From NCBI GenBank assembly GCA_965656085.1, contig CBFHJA010000009.1, positions 1-64,000 on the forward strand: a DNA stretch of 64,000 bases. The letters run 5' to 3'. Positions 17,259 to 25,062 of this stretch are shown here, one piece after another. How positions within the stretch are numbered: the first letter of the stretch is position 1; every line of letters starts with the position of its first letter. Below the pieces are notes generated by a model, which saw nothing but the letters and a program-made list of their open reading frames with translations, ran no database searches and was not told where the DNA came from. A program made the translations under genes and the position numbers. This DNA is from Aliishimia sp965656085. GTDB taxonomy: Bacteria; Pseudomonadota; Alphaproteobacteria; Rhodobacterales; Rhodobacteraceae.

Positions 17259-18070
17259 TGGGCGCGCGTGTCGATCATATCGAGGGCCAGACCTATCACG
17301 GGCGCAAAGGCGCGATCACCAACGCGTTCCGCTACTCGGTGGATTACGTGCTGGTCGATGCCGAGGCCGAGGCCGAAGATTTGCAGAGCCCGCCCTTGTT
17401 CAAGCGCAACGGCACCGGGCTCGCAGGGCTGCATGACCGCGACCATGGCGGCGCGCCGGGCAAGGGCACCGGGGCGGCGTGGGTGCGCGACGTGCTGGCG
17501 GCCTACCAGATCAACACCGTCGCGAAGATCGAGCTTCTCGCACAGCCCAACATGCTGGGATATACTTTCAACCCGGTCTCGTTCTGGCTCTGCCGGGATG
17601 CTGCGGGCGGGCTGATCGCGGTGATCGCCGAGGTGACGAACACCTTTGGCGACCGGCATTCCTATCTGGTGAATCACAGCGATCTGCGGCCCATCGCGCC
17701 CGATGACCGGCTGATGGCGCAAAAGATCATGCATGTCTCGCCCTTCCAGCCCATTGAGGGGGGCTATGAGTTCCGCTTCGATGTCAGCGACGACCGGATC
17801 GGCATCTGGATCGACTATTCGCGCGGGCAGGGCGGGCTGATCGCGACGCTCACCGGCAAGCGCGCGCCGCTGACCAACCGCTCAATCCTGCGCGCGGCAT
17901 GGCGGCGGCCCTTCGGGGCGCGCCGGGTGATGGCGCTGATCCATTGGCAGGCGCTCAAGCTCTGGGTGAAAAAGGCGACTTTCCGTTCGCAGCCCGAGGC
18001 GCCGAAGGACGAGGTCAGCCAAGGCTGGGCCAAACAGGATGTGGCACCGCATGAGGTGGCGGCGGAGTGA
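17258..18070 (+). CDS. DUF1365 family protein
   Basis: 270 residues, start overlapping the preceding stop. It has the DUF1365 core: GRKGAITNAFRYSVDYVLVD, QPNMLGYTFNPVSFWLC, EVTNTFGDRHSYLV and KIMHVSPFQP. No catalytic mechanism is established. DUF1365 proteins almost always sit beside an FAD amine oxidase and a cyclopropane-type methyltransferase; here no methyltransferase follows. It is probably part of the same stress-induced lipid modification route. Confidence 0.88.
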   Translation: MGARVDHIEGQTYHGRKGAITNAFRYSVDYVLVDAEAEAEDLQSPPLFKRNGTGLAGLHDRDHGGAPGKGTGAAWVRDVLAAYQINTVAKIELLAQPNMLGYTFNPVSFWLCRDAAGGLIAVIAEVTNTFGDRHSYLVNHSDLRPIAPDDRLMAQKIMHVSPFQPIEGGYEFRFDVSDDRIGIWIDYSRGQGGLIATLTGKRAPLTNRSILRAAWRRPFGARRVMALIHWQALKLWVKKATFRSQPEAPKDEVSQGWAKQDVAPHEVAAE

Positions 18071-18179
18071 GGACCGGGCTGTCTCATACGCCTGCGGTGC
18101 GCGGGCTTGTGGCGTGGAGGTCCCGGCTTAACGCCGAGACGGAGGCCGGGACGGGGTCTTGCTGCGCCGAGGAGCCATC

Positions 18180-19412
18180 ATGAACGCCGCCCCGCAGCGT
18201 CTTCCGGCCTATGCGCTCTTTGCCGCGCTGCTCTCCGCAGCGGGACTGCCGATTTATATCCACGCGCCCAAGTTCTACGTCGACGAATATGGCGTGTCGC
18301 TGGCGGCGCTCGGTGCGGTGCTTTTCGGGCTGCGTCTGCTCGATGTCGTGCAGGACCCGCTGCTCGGGCGGCTGAGCGAGATCCTGTCGGGCAAGCGCGG
18401 GGCTGCTGTGCTGGTGGGCTGCACGGTGATCGCGCTCGCGATGCTGGGGCTGTTTGCGGTGGAGCCGCCGATCAACCCGTTGGTGTGGTTCGGGATCATG
18501 CTCACGCTGGTCTTCTCGGCTTTCTCTTTCCTGACGATTAGCTTTTACGCCCAAGGGGTGATCAAGGCGGACCAACTGCCCGGCAACGGGCATCTGCGGC
18601 TTGCGCGCTGGCGCGAGACCGGGGCGCTGCTGGGGGTCTGCGTGGCGGCGATCGCGCCTGTGGCACTGGGCAGCGTGATGGGCGCGCCTTTTGCGGGCTT
18701 TGCCATCGGGTTCGCGGTGCTCGCGGTCTGCGCGGCGCTGGCGATGCGCGATGAGTGGCGCGCGGGCACGGTGCCGCAGGGCACGGGCTTCCGCGCGGTG
18801 CTGGGCGATCCCTCGGCGCGGCGGCTGTTGCTGATCGCGCTGGTGAACGCTGCCCCGGTGGCGGTGTCTTCGACGCTGTTCCTGTTCTTCGTCGAAACGC
18901 GGCTGGAGGCGCCGGGGCTTGAAGGCGTGCTGCTCCTACTGTTCTTCCTGAGCGCGGCCTTTTCCGCCCCGCTCTGGGGGTTTCTGGCGGAACGCTTCGG
19001 CACCAAGCCGGTGCTGCTCGCGGCGATGGTGCTGGCGATTGCCGCGTTCGGCACGGCGGTCACGCTCGGCCCCGGCGACTGGGTGCTCTTCGCGGTGATC
19101 TGCGTGGCCTCGGGCGCGACGATGGGCGCGGACCTGACGCTGCTGCCAGCGGTGTTCGCGCGGCGCATGGCGGTGATCTCGCCCTCGGCGGCCGAAGGCT
19201 TCGGGCTCTGGGCGTTCGTGTCGAAATTCACCCTCGCCTTTGCGGCGATTTTCCTGCTGCCCGCGCTGGAACGCGCCGGGTTCGAGAGCGGCGCGGCGGA
19301 TAATCCGCAAGCCGCGCTGGTGCTGCTCTCACTGCTTTACGCTGGCGTGCCCTGCGCGCTGAAACTCATTGCGATCGGCCTTCTGGCCACCACGGACTTG
19401 AAGGAGGAGTAA
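18180..19412 (+). CDS. MFS (GPH-type) transporter
   Basis: 410 residues from the ATG at 18180, with GAGGAG just upstream. Twelve hydrophobic segments and the GPH-type signature LRLLDVVQDPLLGRLSE near the first loop mark a sugar/cation-symporter-like major facilitator. The substrate is unknown. Position within the RpoE-linked operon suggests a role with the neighbouring lipid enzymes and not in sugar uptake; this is inference. There is a 109-base gap before it and only 4 bases after it. Confidence 0.85.
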   Translation: MNAAPQRLPAYALFAALLSAAGLPIYIHAPKFYVDEYGVSLAALGAVLFGLRLLDVVQDPLLGRLSEILSGKRGAAVLVGCTVIALAMLGLFAVEPPINPLVWFGIMLTLVFSAFSFLTISFYAQGVIKADQLPGNGHLRLARWRETGALLGVCVAAIAPVALGSVMGAPFAGFAIGFAVLAVCAALAMRDEWRAGTVPQGTGFRAVLGDPSARRLLLIALVNAAPVAVSSTLFLFFVETRLEAPGLEGVLLLLFFLSAAFSAPLWGFLAERFGTKPVLLAAMVLAIAAFGTAVTLGPGDWVLFAVICVASGATMGADLTLLPAVFARRMAVISPSAAEGFGLWAFVSKFTLAFAAIFLLPALERAGFESGAADNPQAALVLLSLLYAGVPCALKLIAIGLLATTDLKEE

Positions 19413-19416
19413 GACC

Positions 19417-19998
19417 ATGGACACGATCCTGTTGATCCTGCTGGGCGCTGTCTTCGCGTTTGGATGCGTCTGGGCGCGCGGGCGCTACGCAGATTTTCTG
19501 GCGCAGGCCCCCGAGGATTATGCCGAGGGGCGGTCGGGGCAGTTCGACATCCGCACCCATCTCAACGGCCCGATCCAGTGCGAGGGCGTTATTTACGGGC
19601 CGACGGGGCGGGTGTCCTCGCGCTTTGTCGCGCAGTTCGATTGCCACTGGGAGGGCAACAAGGGCGTGATGAAAGAGGTGTTCGACTATGACGACGGCTC
19701 GCAGCAGCGCCGCGAGTGGAACCTCACGCTGGGCAATGACGGCAAGATCGTCGCGCGCGCTCCGGATGTGGTCGGCGATGGCTCGGGGCATCAGTCAGGC
19801 GATTCGGTGCAACTCAAGTACCGCATCCGCCTGCCCGAGGCCTCCGGTGGTCATGTTTTGGACACTGTGGACTGGATGTACCTTGCGCCGAACGGAACCA
19901 TCATCAACCGCTCGCAGTTCCGGAAATTCGGGATTAAAGTGGCGGAACTGGTCGCAACGATGCGGCCACTGGAAGAGAAAGTAAGGCAAGCAGCGTGA
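19417..19998 (+). CDS. DUF3833 family membrane-anchored protein
   Basis: 193 residues. One N-terminal hydrophobic segment (ILLILLGAVFAFGCVW) is followed by the DUF3833 domain, with FDIRTHLNGPIQCEGVIYGPTGRVSSRF, WEGNKGVMKEVFDYDDGSQQRREW and an NRSQFRKFGIKVAEL end. Domain architecture suggests a lipocalin-like beta fold at the membrane. The family recurs in this operon type; its activity is unknown. The stop overlaps the GTG start of the next gene. Confidence 0.85.
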   Translation: MDTILLILLGAVFAFGCVWARGRYADFLAQAPEDYAEGRSGQFDIRTHLNGPIQCEGVIYGPTGRVSSRFVAQFDCHWEGNKGVMKEVFDYDDGSQQRREWNLTLGNDGKIVARAPDVVGDGSGHQSGDSVQLKYRIRLPEASGGHVLDTVDWMYLAPNGTIINRSQFRKFGIKVAELVATMRPLEEKVRQAA

Positions 19999-20726
19999 CT
20001 GACTGGGTTGGAAAGACATATTGGATTGTGGGTGCAAGCGAGGGGCTGGGCGCCGCCCTTGCGCATAAGGTGAGCAATGCGGGGGCGAAAGTGGTCGTCT
20101 CGGCGCGCTCCGAGGACAAGCTCGCCGAGGTGGTGGCCGCGCTGCCCTCGGCGGCCTCGGCGCAACCCATGGATATCAGCGACACCGAGAGCGTGAAGGC
20201 CGCCGCCGCCGCGATTGGGCCGGTGGACGGGGTGATTCTTGTGGCCGGGGCCTATTGGCCGATGTCGGCGCGCGACTGGAATGCCGAGCAGGGCGTGGCG
20301 ATGGCCGATGTGAATTTCACCGGGTTCATGCGCGTGCTGGGCGAGGTTGTGCCCGGCATGGTCGAGCGCGATAGCGGTCATGTGCTGATCACGTCGAGCA
20401 TCACCGCCTATCGCGGCTTGCCGAAATCCATCGGCTACACCGCCTCCAAGGCCGCCACGCTGTCGCTGGCCGAGAGCATGCATGCCGATTTGCAGGATAC
20501 GGGCGTCAATGTGCAGGTGGCGATGCCGGGCTTTATCAAGACGCGGCTGACCGACAAGAACGATTTCAACATGCCGCAGATCATGACGCCGGAAGTTGCG
20601 GCGCAGGAGATTTTCGAGCTGATGAACTCGGATGCGTTCAAGAAGGTTTTCCCGCGCGGTCTTGGCTCGGTGTTGCGCGCCGCGCAATTCTTGCCCGATT
20701 GGCTCTACTACCGCCTGTTTGCGTGA
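19995..20726 (+). CDS. SDR family oxidoreductase of the RpoE-linked operon
   Basis: 243 residues from a GTG at 19995 overlapping the DUF3833 stop (GTGA). It has the short-chain dehydrogenase motifs VGASEGLGAALA, VAGAYWPM in place of NNAG, Ser in ITSSITAYRG, and YTASKAATLSL (Tyr-x-x-x-Lys). It is the last gene of the operon, and translational coupling suggests it works with the DUF3833/DUF1365/amine oxidase group. The substrate is unknown, perhaps a fatty acyl derivative. Confidence 0.87.
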   Translation: MTDWVGKTYWIVGASEGLGAALAHKVSNAGAKVVVSARSEDKLAEVVAALPSAASAQPMDISDTESVKAAAAAIGPVDGVILVAGAYWPMSARDWNAEQGVAMADVNFTGFMRVLGEVVPGMVERDSGHVLITSSITAYRGLPKSIGYTASKAATLSLAESMHADLQDTGVNVQVAMPGFIKTRLTDKNDFNMPQIMTPEVAAQEIFELMNSDAFKKVFPRGLGSVLRAAQFLPDWLYYRLFA

Positions 20727-20792
20727 GATCAAGGTCGGGCCTTCCGAATCGGTGTTCCCTGAGATCAGGACGCTGAACAGGGAGGCCCCGCG

Positions 20793-21116
20793 ATGCAGGG
20801 ACTGGATATTTCTACACATGCTGTCGCGCAGGTTGTGCTGATGACCCGCGAACTGGATCGCGGCGAGGGCGAATTGCGCGCTTTTATCGACCGGATGAGC
20901 GAGGAGGAACAGGCCTCGCTGGTCGCGCTGATGTGGGTCGGGCGGGGCAGCTTCGAGCCCGAAGAGTTGGGCGAGGCCTACCGGACCGCGCTCGCGGAGG
21001 CGACGACCAAGACCTCGGACTACCTGATCGGCACGCCGCATCTGAGCGAGCACCTGGAAAGCGCGCTGGACACCTTTGGTGTGGATGTCACCGAGATCGA
21101 AGACGAGCTCACTTGA
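20793..21116 (+). CDS. DUF3775 family protein
   Basis: 107 residues, with a good GGGAGG box. It is an acidic helical protein with LVALMWVGRGSFEPEELGEA and a TPHLSEHLESALDTFGVDV end, matching the DUF3775 family common in Rhodobacterales. Function is unknown. It lies 66 bases after the SDR gene on the same strand and is followed by a hairpin. Confidence 0.8.
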   Translation: MQGLDISTHAVAQVVLMTRELDRGEGELRAFIDRMSEEEQASLVALMWVGRGSFEPEELGEAYRTALAEATTKTSDYLIGTPHLSEHLESALDTFGVDVTEIEDELT

Positions 21117-21126
21117 TCGAGGCGGC

Positions 21127-21150
21127 GCAGCCTTCGGCTGCACGTTCTTT
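21127..21150 (+). terminator. Hairpin after the DUF3775 gene
   Basis: GCAGCC (21127-21132), loop TTC, GGCTGC (21136-21141), then ACGTTCTTT. It starts about 10 bases beyond the stop. A second hairpin GGGGG/CCCCC lies at 21158-21173. Confidence 0.5.
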
Positions 21151-21183
21151 GCTATGAGGGGGTGCTGGCCCCCGGTCCCGCAC

Positions 21184-22329
21184 TCAGCCGAGGTGATCGA
21201 CGACCCTGAGATGTTGCGCCAGCCGGTCCACTTCACCCATCCAGTCCGCGACCAGCTTGGGATCGGAGGGCGCGGCATGGACGCCCGCCGGGATCGCCTT
21301 GGCTTGCGCGGCTTGTACCGCCAGCGAGACCGGGATCGAGACCAGCCGGGCCATCGCGGTGCCGCGCGCGTCGCCCCATGCGTCCATCACATAGGTCTGG
21401 TGGAACACCGGAACGCCGTCCTTCTCGGCCTTCAGATCGACGCAGAGGATCACCCGGTCGGGATCGTCCTCGCCCTCATAGGCATTCTCGTCCCAGAACT
21501 GGTCCGACATCTCTTTGAGGCGCGCGTCGCCCGCCGCGCCGTCCAGCGTTTCGATCTCGGCGAACACATCCGCCCAAGCCTCGGCCCAGCCATTGAGGCG
21601 CAGTGTGCCGCGGACGAAATCTTTCACCTGCCAGTCCGGATCGAAGCGGTATTCTTCGATGAAGGGGCGGCTGTCGCGGTTGGGGTAGACCTCGAAGCTC
21701 TCGGGCTCCGGCAGGGGCGCGTCGTAGCGTGAAATCGCGTCCCACGGGCGCTCGACGCGCAGTTCGGAGTAGTTACGGACCGAGATTGACGGGGATTTCA
21801 GCGCCTTCAGCACGCCCAAGGGCGACCAGCTGAACTTGTAGCGGAACGCGTTGGGGATTTTCGGCACGCCGCCGCAATAGGAGGTAAAGCTGATCGCGTT
21901 ACGCGCGTCATAGGCCGGGGAGGCGCGGTAGGCGGCGACGAGGTGGTGGGCCATCAGGTGGTCGATGCCCGGATCAAGCCCGACCTCGTTGATCAGGCAG
22001 ACGCCCGCCTCGCGCGCCGCTGTGTCGAGGGCGCGCATTTCAGGGGCGATGTAGGAGGAGGACACGAAATCCGCGCCTGCCGCAATCGCCGCCTTGGCGA
22101 GCGGCACATGCCAGTCGCCGGGCAGCATGGAGACCACCACGTCGCCGGGTTGCAGGGCTGCTGTCACCGCATCGAGATCGAAGGCGCGGATGTCTTGTGC
22201 AATGTCGCCCACCGCCTCTTCGGCCTTCTCCACCGTGCGGTTCCAGACCGTGACCGGGTAGCCCATCTCGATCAGTCTGCGCAGGCCGGGGATGGCCGAG
22301 AGGCCCGTGCCACACCAGTGAATGCTCAT
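21184..22329 (-). CDS. Saccharopine dehydrogenase-like oxidoreductase
   Basis: 381 residues. N-terminal Rossmann region (MSIHWCGTGLSAIPGLRRLI, VTVWNRT), VVSMLPGDWHVPLAKAAIAAG, then the saccharopine-dehydrogenase pattern NEVGLDPGIDHLMAHH and a C-terminal substrate domain with SYCGGVPKIPNAFRYKFSWSP. It resembles the glutamate-forming half of lysine degradation or saccharopine reductase. The start overlaps the stop of the lysine-forming partner, so the two probably work together on saccharopine. The metabolic direction cannot be decided from sequence. Confidence 0.85.
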   Translation of the reverse strand: MSIHWCGTGLSAIPGLRRLIEMGYPVTVWNRTVEKAEEAVGDIAQDIRAFDLDAVTAALQPGDVVVSMLPGDWHVPLAKAAIAAGADFVSSSYIAPEMRALDTAAREAGVCLINEVGLDPGIDHLMAHHLVAAYRASPAYDARNAISFTSYCGGVPKIPNAFRYKFSWSPLGVLKALKSPSISVRNYSELRVERPWDAISRYDAPLPEPESFEVYPNRDSRPFIEEYRFDPDWQVKDFVRGTLRLNGWAEAWADVFAEIETLDGAAGDARLKEMSDQFWDENAYEGEDDPDRVILCVDLKAEKDGVPVFHQTYVMDAWGDARGTAMARLVSIPVSLAVQAAQAKAIPAGVHAAPSDPKLVADWMGEVDRLAQHLRVVDHLG

Positions 22330-23387
22330 GCCGTGATCCTTTCCATATGCGTGTCGAATGTCTGTTTCGCGCGGCCCCAGACGCCGCTGCCAAGGTCCGT
22401 GACGCCCAGCAGATGCGGCAGCAATTGCTCGGCGAAATCCTCGGAGGATTCAAGGGGGAGCATCGAGGGCAGGTTGTCTATGGCCGTCACGTCGAGCGGC
22501 GGCGTGTCTTGGACGCGCAACGCCGGGGCCTGCCATGTGGTCGTGCGGTCATAGACCTTGATGGGGGAGAAATCGCTATCGGGATCGCAGGCAATGTCGC
22601 CGATCACCGAGAGGCGGCGCGGCGCGGTCTTGGCGGAGGCCGGTACGAAGACCGGGGTGCCGGGGCGCGCGAGGATGCAGTTGAGAAAGAGGTCATGGGC
22701 CAGCACTTCGGGGAACGGGCCGCCATGGGCCGTCTCGGCCATGTCCCATTTCGTGACCGGCACGCCCATCTCGGTGCACAAATCCGCCGCGCCTATGCCG
22801 ACGCGGCCAAGCGCGCCGATGACGAGGGCGGTGGGGCGCTGGGTGCCGATACCGACCAGCTCACCTTGCAACTCGGCCAGCAAATGCGGGGAGGAGGGGT
22901 AGTCGCCAACCGGGCCGCAGAGCGTGCCTTTTTGCTGGGCGATCCAGCATTTCAGCGTCAGGGCCGCGCCTGCATAGCCCGCCCAATAGCCAAAGGCGGC
23001 AACGCGGCGGCCCTCTTCGCTGACGAGATATTCGAGGTCATAGAGCGTACCGCCGCCCTCGGCGAAGCGTTTGAGCAGGACCTGCCCGGAGGGTTGGCCC
23101 TTGTAGGCGTGGCCGAAGAGGATGTGGCGGTGTTTGAGAGGCGTGCCGTCCTCGGGGAGTTCCTTCAGGCCGAAGACAATCGCGTCCTCGGGGGCGTCTG
23201 GCCAGCTTGCCATCGGGGCAATCGTGGCGCCCGCGCGGGCATAAGCGTCCGTCGCGATGCAGCGGGTGGGGCTGTCCTCGACCGTCAGGGTGATCCCGGC
23301 CTTGATCAGTTTTTCCGCGCCTTCGGGGGTCAGGCCGACGCGGGTCTCATTATCGCGCTGTTCGGCGCGGAGCCACAGATGGGTCAT
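22326..23387 (-). CDS. Saccharopine dehydrogenase (NAD+, L-lysine-forming) type
   Basis: 353 residues from the ATG at 23387 (MTHLWLRAEQRDNETRVGLT). Alanine-dehydrogenase/Lys1-type fold: N-terminal RVGLTPEGAEKLIKAG, HILFGHAYKGQ with the conserved His/Lys, LYDLEYLV and Rossmann VIGALGRVGIGAADLC. The enzyme interconverts saccharopine and lysine plus 2-oxoglutarate. It forms a coupled pair with the downstream reductase and touches the GST gene upstream (TGATG junction). Confidence 0.87.
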   Translation of the reverse strand: MTHLWLRAEQRDNETRVGLTPEGAEKLIKAGITLTVEDSPTRCIATDAYARAGATIAPMASWPDAPEDAIVFGLKELPEDGTPLKHRHILFGHAYKGQPSGQVLLKRFAEGGGTLYDLEYLVSEEGRRVAAFGYWAGYAGAALTLKCWIAQQKGTLCGPVGDYPSSPHLLAELQGELVGIGTQRPTALVIGALGRVGIGAADLCTEMGVPVTKWDMAETAHGGPFPEVLAHDLFLNCILARPGTPVFVPASAKTAPRRLSVIGDIACDPDSDFSPIKVYDRTTTWQAPALRVQDTPPLDVTAIDNLPSMLPLESSEDFAEQLLPHLLGVTDLGSGVWGRAKQTFDTHMERITA

Positions 23388-23995
23388 CAGAAGGCTCCCG
23401 CGGTGCGGATCGCCTCTACCGAGGGGCGGGCGGTGATGGCGTCCATGAAGGCGGTGATTTTGGGGAAGGGCGCGAGGTCCACATCGTCGCCGGGCAGCCA
23501 GCGGCAGGCGGCAAAGAGATAGCAATCGCCGATGGTGAGCATGTCGCCGAAGAGGAACGGACCCGTCAGGCACTCGGTTTCGATATACCGGGCGGAGGCC
23601 GTCATGGTTTCGGGGACCTTGGCGGTCATGTCGGCATGGCTCTCGGGCCGGTCCGCCCAGCGATGGCCGCGCATCTTGTGGGCGTGATTCACATGCAGGG
23701 TGGAGGCGATGTAATACATCACGCTGCGCATCTGTGCGGTCTCAAGGGGGGTGTCGGGCAGCAGTTTGCCGGATTTGGCGGCGATGAATTCGAGGATCGC
23801 GCCGGTCTCGGTGAGGATCGTGCCGTCCGCGCCGAGCGCCGGGACGCGGCCCTTGGGGTTGATCTTGAGGTAGCCCGGTTTGGTCTGCTCGGCGGCGGCG
23901 AAGTCGACGCGTTTGAGCGTGTAGTCGAGGCCCGCCTCCTCAAGCGCGAGGGCGGTCGCGACGGCGACAGTGCCGGGGGCGTAGAACAATTCCAT
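23387..23995 (-). CDS. Glutathione S-transferase family protein
   Basis: 202 residues from the ATG at 23995, preceded by GGGAG. Thioredoxin-like N-domain (MELFYAPGTVAVATALALEE, NPKGRVPAL with the cis-Pro, TETGAILEFIA) and an all-helical C-domain. Cytoplasmic glutathione conjugation or isomerase activity is expected; the catalytic residue near the N-terminus (Tyr/Ser) is not certain. It is the first gene of the three-gene minus-strand run with the saccharopine genes. Confidence 0.87.
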   Translation of the reverse strand: MELFYAPGTVAVATALALEEAGLDYTLKRVDFAAAEQTKPGYLKINPKGRVPALGADGTILTETGAILEFIAAKSGKLLPDTPLETAQMRSVMYYIASTLHVNHAHKMRGHRWADRPESHADMTAKVPETMTASARYIETECLTGPFLFGDMLTIGDCYLFAACRWLPGDDVDLAPFPKITAFMDAITARPSVEAIRTAGAF

Positions 23996-24011
23996 GGGGG
24001 CTCCCTCAGAG

Positions 24012-24068
24012 ATGGGTTTCAGACATGGTTTCAGACATGGGTTTAGACATGGGTTTAGACATGGGTTT
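24012..24068. repeat. Tandem 12-bp repeat between the GST and histidine phosphatase genes
   Basis: Nearly five units of ATGGGTTTAGAC, the first two as ATGGGTTTCAGAC and ATGGTTTCAGAC. The last units include the stop codon (24055-24057) of the minus-strand phosphatase gene, so unit expansion may have moved or made that stop. Confidence 0.85.
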
Positions 24069-24720
24069 GCGCGTGGTGGCGGTCGGGGTGTTCGAGATGC
24101 GGGATCGCGTTGAACATCACGGGCGACCATGTGCCGGTTTCGGGCCCGCCGATCGGGAACAGGCGGTGCAGGGAAGAGTTATAAATCGCCAGCGCGACCC
24201 GGGCCATGGCCGGCACGTCCAGTTGCCATTGTACCCGCATCGTCATCGCGATCAGGCCGCCGGAGGTTACCACGAGCGCGGGGCCCGCGCCTGCGGAAAT
24301 CTCGTGCAGCGCCTCGGAGATGCGGGCCTCGAAGGCGGAGAAGCGCTCCGGAGCACCTTCGATCCTGTCGTCCCGCCAATGGCTGAGGACCACCGGAAGG
24401 TGGTGGACGAAATCGGCATTCTCCGTGGGCATGGCGATGCCGTGCTCGGCTTCGAGCGCTTGGGCCATGGTGAAATACTGCAATTCGTTGAGCCGTTCGT
24501 CGCGGATCGGCTCCAGCTCGGTCTCCATCGCATCGGCGGTCTGAACGTGGCGGTTCAGCGTGCCGGTATAGAGGCGCGTGTGGTGCTGGTGGGTGTCGCG
24601 CAGATGCGCGCCGAGCCATGCAGCCTGCTGGCGCCCGAGATCGCTCAGGCGGTCATAGTCTTCTTCGGTCGTGGCCATGGCATTGGCCTGCCCGTGGCGG
24701 ATCAGCGTGATGTGTGACAT
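24055..24720 (-). CDS. Histidine phosphatase (phosphoglycerate mutase-like)
   Basis: 221 residues. It starts MSHITLIRHGQANA with the catalytic RHG motif, has the second-arm ERFSAFEARISEAL region, and the distal catalytic His probably sits in the TSGGLIAM region, where the usual GH is replaced by GG. It belongs to the broad SixA/GpmB-like family; substrate unknown. Its last codons (QTHV) and stop lie inside a tandem 12-bp repeat. Confidence 0.85.
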   Translation of the reverse strand: MSHITLIRHGQANAMATTEEDYDRLSDLGRQQAAWLGAHLRDTHQHHTRLYTGTLNRHVQTADAMETELEPIRDERLNELQYFTMAQALEAEHGIAMPTENADFVHHLPVVLSHWRDDRIEGAPERFSAFEARISEALHEISAGAGPALVVTSGGLIAMTMRVQWQLDVPAMARVALAIYNSSLHRLFPIGGPETGTWSPVMFNAIPHLEHPDRHHAQTHV

Positions 24721-25062
24721 TGCGTGCGTTCCCTTTGGGTGCAGGCTTACCGGGGGCGGCCGGGAAGGACCAGACGGGATTTGCGGAACAGGGTCGGTTG
24801 AGGCGGTGGGCGGGTCGGCTTCCTCCGTCCATCGGGCGGAACGAAACTGACCTTCCGGGTGCCTGCCGGAATGTCTGCTCTGTGGGTGTCCCGTGTTCGC
24901 AGATCTGTGCTCCGTGTCTGCTAGCTGAACCTGCCCGCCATGAAATCCAGAAGCTGGTCGGGATGCTGGTTGACGTGGCGATACTGGTCGAACCGCATCC
25001 CTATGCCAAAGGGTTTGGACAGGTTCGGGCGGTGTGGCGGTGGTGCGGCTTGGAGGGATCGG
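24721..25062. other. Gene-free region between the phosphatase and hutU
   Basis: 342 bases with no supported gene, clear hairpin or repeat. It carries the upstream region of the phosphatase gene and the downstream end of hutU. Confidence 0.6.

Noticed and set aside
24012..24068. A CRISPR-like array
   Set aside because: The units are directly tandem with no spacers and only 12 bases long.
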